This document shows positions 47,367 to 50,223 of a DNA stretch of 50,223 bases, piece after piece. Location: positions 1-50,223 of the forward strand of contig JABWBP010000045.1 in the NCBI GenBank assembly GCA_013360445.1, given 5' to 3'. How positions within the stretch are numbered: the stretch's first letter is position 1; every line of letters starts with the position of its first letter. The notes beneath the pieces are model-generated. The model ran no database searches. It worked only from the letters and a program-made list of their open reading frames with translations, and was not told the DNA's origin. Origin of the DNA: Calditrichaceae bacterium. GTDB lineage: Bacteria > Calditrichota > Calditrichia > RBG-13-44-9 > J075. Both the position numbers and the translations under genes were made by a program.

Positions 47367-48830
47367 ATGATCATCACCAGCAAAACCATCAATATTTTAT
47401 TGATCGAAGATGAAGCGTACGACGTGCGCCGGATTCGAAATACCCTGAAGCCGTTTGCGGAGCGCCTGGTCATCCGCGACGTTACCTCGGACGGTTATGC
47501 CGCGCTGGATTTGCTTCAGAAAAACAAAAATCGCTATGACGTGGTGATTATGGATTTTCAGATTGCCGGCAGCCTGAGCGGGGAAAATTTAATCCGCAAG
47601 ATAAAACAGGTTGATCCGGCGCTGCAGATCATCGTGGTGACGAAAATGACCGTGAACATCACTGATTTCGATTTTGCCAACCGTCTGCTCGAAGCGGGGG
47701 CGATGTGGTATTGCACCAAATATCCCGGCGACATCGAAGATTACATCTACCAGCCCACCGATTTTATCCTGAGCATTTTCAACGCCTTCGAAAAGAAACG
47801 CTTGCAGAAGGAGCAGCAGCGCTCCACCAAAAAACTGGCGCAGAATATCGAGGATATTCTCCGGGCGAAGCAGATTATCGGAAAATCGAAAGAGATTGAA
47901 AATTTAAGGGAACAGGTTCAAAAATGCGCGGAATCCGACACCACGGTGCTGATTCGCGGTTCTTCCGGAACCGGCAAGGAGCTGGTGGCGGCAAATATTC
48001 ATTACCGCAGCCAGCGCCGCTTCGAAAAATTTGTGGCGATCAACTGCGGCAGCCTGCCTCATGATCTGATCGAAAGCGAGCTGTTCGGATACGAAAAAGG
48101 CGCCTTTACCGGGGCGCAGGAAAAAAAGTTAGGATTGTTCGAGGTAGCCGATAAAGGCACCGTCTTTTTGGATGAAATCGCCGAATTGCCCCCTTCGGCG
48201 CAGGTCAAACTGCTGCGGGCGCTTCAGGAAGGAGAGATCGACAAGATCGGGCGCACCGCCGAAAAGATCAAAGTGAACGTGCGCATTATTGCCGCCACCA
48301 ATAAGAATATCGAAGAAGAGGTGCACGAGAAGCGTTTCCGGGAAGACCTCTATTATCGCCTGAACGTGGTGCCCCTCTGGCTGCAGCCCCTGAAAGAGCG
48401 CCGCGAGGATATCCCCCTGCTGATCGACCATTTCCTGCAAAAATTCAGCAAGGAAATGGGCCGGGAGACGCCCGCGATCACTGACGCGGGGATGCAAATT
48501 CTGAGCAGCTATGACTGGCCGGGAAACGTGCGGGAGTTGCAAAACGTGGTGCAGCGCCTGCTTTTCACCGGCCAAAAGGAATTGGATGAAACCCAGGTGC
48601 GAAGCGCCCTGGGATTGGCGGTGCATCCGGTCTCCGGCGCTGCGGGCATGGGAATGGATATCTGGAACGCCGGAAAAATTCTGCCGCTGCGGGAAGTGGA
48701 AAGGCTTTTCCGGCAGAAATACTTCCAATACGTGCGGGAAAACGCCGGCTCCGACGCCGAGGCCGCCCGGCAGTTGGGGCTTGCCCCGCCGAATTACCAT
48801 CGCATGTGCAAGGAGCTGGGGTTGAAGTAG
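47367..48830 (+). CDS. Sigma-54-dependent response regulator
   Basis: This 487-residue protein has a receiver (LLIEDEAYDVRR, phospho-Asp in VVIMDFQIAG, Lys in CTKYPGD), a long helical linker (about 140-185), and an AAA+ domain with GSSGTGKE, GAFTGAQ, VFLDEIAE and RFREDLYYRLNV. The C-terminal Fis-type HTH reads EAARQLGLAPPNYHRMCKEL. The GAFTGA loop shows it can contact sigma-54. Start 47367 has AAGGG seven bases upstream; the reading frame from 47298 translates repeat sequence. No sigma-54 promoter was recognised nearby, so its target is probably elsewhere. Confidence 0.92.
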   Translation: MIITSKTINILLIEDEAYDVRRIRNTLKPFAERLVIRDVTSDGYAALDLLQKNKNRYDVVIMDFQIAGSLSGENLIRKIKQVDPALQIIVVTKMTVNITDFDFANRLLEAGAMWYCTKYPGDIEDYIYQPTDFILSIFNAFEKKRLQKEQQRSTKKLAQNIEDILRAKQIIGKSKEIENLREQVQKCAESDTTVLIRGSSGTGKELVAANIHYRSQRRFEKFVAINCGSLPHDLIESELFGYEKGAFTGAQEKKLGLFEVADKGTVFLDEIAELPPSAQVKLLRALQEGEIDKIGRTAEKIKVNVRIIAATNKNIEEEVHEKRFREDLYYRLNVVPLWLQPLKERREDIPLLIDHFLQKFSKEMGRETPAITDAGMQILSSYDWPGNVRELQNVVQRLLFTGQKELDETQVRSALGLAVHPVSGAAGMGMDIWNAGKILPLREVERLFRQKYFQYVRENAGSDAEAARQLGLAPPNYHRMCKELGLK

Positions 48831-49013
48831 GGAGAGAAGTATTTATTTTAGAAGCGCGTTTAAGACTCGTTCACCCCCTCTGCGGGTGAACGCCGCTGCC
48901 GGCGTTCTGCACCGCGTCGCAGCACTCCGCGATGCTCTGCATCACGTAATGTAACTACTGTATCGCGGAGGTATGACTCTCGCTTATGCAAGGTTTCGCC
49001 TTTTAGATATTTA
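48831..49013. other. Convergent intergenic region with hairpins
   Basis: GTTCACCC (48869-48876) and GGGTGAAC (48884-48891) form an 8-bp stem without a T run, followed by a GC-rich CGCCGCTGCCGGCG hairpin. The region lies between two convergent genes. No gene is seen. Confidence 0.5.
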
Positions 49014-50105
49014 TCATAAACCTGCTACCTGTCGATATTTCCCCGGTTGGAAAAGAAGTTCTCCTCGATAAGTTTTGGATTTGAATTCATTCTGCGGAAA
49101 TATGGCCATCAGATATTCACCCGGCAAAAGCTCTATCTCTTGTTCGGTTCCGGGTTTTAATTCTACTGTTAAGGATATCAAGCCGCGGTATAATATTTTG
49201 ACAGGGAAATCGAATTCATTCCGAACCAAAAGCCGCGCTATACGTGCGCCGGATTCTATATCCGCAATTTTAACCGGAATCGCCGCATTTATATATTCAT
49301 CGCCAATAGGCGACCCTTCGAAAATTTCTTTTTCGAACTTTTCTTTCATCCGCGCCAACTTCTCCACTACCATGGGATGTGGAAGGTTCTCGCGAACAAA
49401 ATCCAATACCCGGAAAGCGTTCACGTACCTGCCGCTATTGATGTTGGCGCGCATCGTTTCTTCGGTAACGTTTGGCACTTTCGCAATCTCCCTTTCGATG
49501 AGCAGCGGCGGTACATCCGGCGATTTAAGCAAACTGGTAAAATGGTATAAACTTTCTTCCAGATAGCCATGCAAAAGTTTCGATTGCGCCAGCTTGACGT
49601 GGCAAATGCCCTTGAAAAACAGCGCCTCTTTCTGGATTTCCGGCCAACCCTGGTACATAATACCGATCCGGGAAAATTCTAACAACGCTTTCTGGTAATC
49701 TTCTTTTTCATAAAACAGTATATCCCGGGCGTAATGCAGGTGCTCTTTCGGCAAAGCCTGGATCATTTGATTTGCCAGGTCTTCGCTGCCGGTAGGTTCC
49801 TCGCCGGTTCGGTTGATCAGCCCTCTCAACCACGCCAAGGCCATTTCGAAATCAGGATTTGGATTGCCCAAAGCGGCCTGCGCCGCCAGGACATGAGTCT
49901 TACCGATTTGTTGATTGGCGCTTTGCCGGAAGAGGCTGGGGTGTAAATGTAAGATCCCCTCGCAATCCATTTTCGCTTCTTGAAAATCGCCTCTATCAAA
50001 AGCATTATCAACGTCAAGATAAAGAATTTTAAAGGGTTCTAAAACATACGCCCAGGCAAAGTAAACACTCAGAATGATCAACGTTGATAAGAAGATTGTC
50101 TTCAT
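49014..50105 (-). CDS. Exported or membrane-anchored TPR-like protein, unknown function
   Basis: This 363-residue protein has an N-terminal hydrophobic segment (TIFLSTLIILSVYFAWAYVL). Helical TPR-like pairs follow (DNAFDRGDFQEAKMDCEGIL; EKEDYQKALLEFSRIGIMYQ; SLYHFTSLLKSP) over residues 30-230. The C-terminal 90 residues look like a beta-rich domain (ARIARLLVRNEFDFPVKILY; IELLPGEYLMAIFP), perhaps PEGA- or carboxypeptidase-regulatory-like. No catalytic motif is seen. GGAGGAAATTATCATG is a strong ribosome-binding site. It is convergent with the sigma-54 regulator gene. Confidence 0.7.
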   Translation of the reverse strand: MKTIFLSTLIILSVYFAWAYVLEPFKILYLDVDNAFDRGDFQEAKMDCEGILHLHPSLFRQSANQQIGKTHVLAAQAALGNPNPDFEMALAWLRGLINRTGEEPTGSEDLANQMIQALPKEHLHYARDILFYEKEDYQKALLEFSRIGIMYQGWPEIQKEALFFKGICHVKLAQSKLLHGYLEESLYHFTSLLKSPDVPPLLIEREIAKVPNVTEETMRANINSGRYVNAFRVLDFVRENLPHPMVVEKLARMKEKFEKEIFEGSPIGDEYINAAIPVKIADIESGARIARLLVRNEFDFPVKILYRGLISLTVELKPGTEQEIELLPGEYLMAIFPQNEFKSKTYRGELLFQPGKYRQVAGL

Positions 50106-50155
50106 GATAATTTCCTCCGATTGGTTAGTTCTACTTTAAGACTTTAAAAGCGAAG

Positions 50156-50223
50156 TTACCCATCTCTGAGATAATTCCGATCAATATCGAACTTCCGCTT
50201 GTAGTGGCGTTCTTTCATGAGCC
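50156..50223 (-). CDS. 3' end of a possible gene cut by the window edge
   Basis: An open frame on the minus strand enters from the right edge and ends at TAA (50156-50158), giving LMKERHYKRKFDIDRNYLRDG. It contains its own ATG, so it may be either the tail of a larger gene or a tiny chance frame. No family is recognised. Confidence 0.25.
   Translation of the reverse strand, partial: LMKERHYKRKFDIDRNYLRDG

Overview
The window looks like chromosomal DNA from an uncultured bacterium of the FCB superphylum, most likely a KSB1/Calditrichota-like lineage. This assignment is inference. The clues are a secreted esterase ending in the YQNYPNPFNP-type C-terminal domain typical of FCB bacteria, a giant two-component propeller sensor with an AraC output domain, bacterial Mvh/Hdr-type hydrogenase genes, and a very high load of short intergenic word-repeat arrays. 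No rRNA, CRISPR array, intact transposon or intact prophage was seen.

Layout. (1) 0.3-10.1 kb, minus strand: one operon for a cytoplasmic [NiFe] hydrogenase-heterodisulfide-reductase-like complex. In transcription order it encodes a maturation protease, a ferritin-like protein, HdrC, HdrB, an HdrA carrying an inserted GltD-like NAD(P)H oxidoreductase module, MvhD, the small subunit and the large subunit. A good sigma-54 (-24/-12) promoter candidate precedes it. (2) 10.4-13.5 kb, minus: a sigma-54 activator and a membrane PAS histidine kinase with a Cys cluster, placed as the probable regulators of that promoter. (3) 14-15 kb, plus: a cation diffusion facilitator. (4) 15-26.9 kb, minus: a housekeeping block reading thrS-infC-rpmI-rplT-pheS-pheT-zapB-like-zapA-6S RNA-rny-ymdB-folD-yraN, headed by tRNA-Val. 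infC uses a non-canonical ATC start. (5) 27-30.7 kb: a lipoprotein, the secreted esterase, a nucleotidyltransferase with a coupled small protein, and a four-helix-bundle protein. (6) 30.8-35.1 kb, minus: a 1426-residue hybrid sensor whose kinase half contains several in-frame palindromic insertions. (7) 35.4-39.3 kb, plus: two tandem O-antigen-ligase/TPR paralogues. (8) 39.35-39.73 kb: tRNA-Lys with clear promoter and terminator, facing a frameshifted tyrosine-recombinase remnant. (9) 39.7-44.2 kb: isocitrate dehydrogenase kinase/phosphatase (aceK), a membrane protein with three winged-helix-like repeats, a cupin and a small conserved protein. (10) 44.3-48.8 kb, plus: a membrane-anchored solute-binding protein, a histidine kinase with an atypical phosphoacceptor region, and a sigma-54 response regulator, with no transporter genes. 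(11) 49-50.2 kb, minus: a TPR-like exported protein and a truncated ORF end.

How they work together. The Mvh/Hdr cluster could couple H2 to a disulfide-like acceptor, ferredoxin and, through the GltD-like insert, NAD(P)H. The adjacent sensor-activator pair and sigma-54 promoter suggest this is switched on by a redox or respiratory signal. The second sigma-54 system (SBP-kinase-activator) looks like a dedicated solute-sensing relay.

The most unusual structural feature is the repeat content. At least a dozen distinct families of 6-9 nt degenerate words are arranged as opposing arms around a short centre in most intergenic gaps. Some are nested inside one another, and some have invaded coding sequence, either extending C-termini or inserting in frame.
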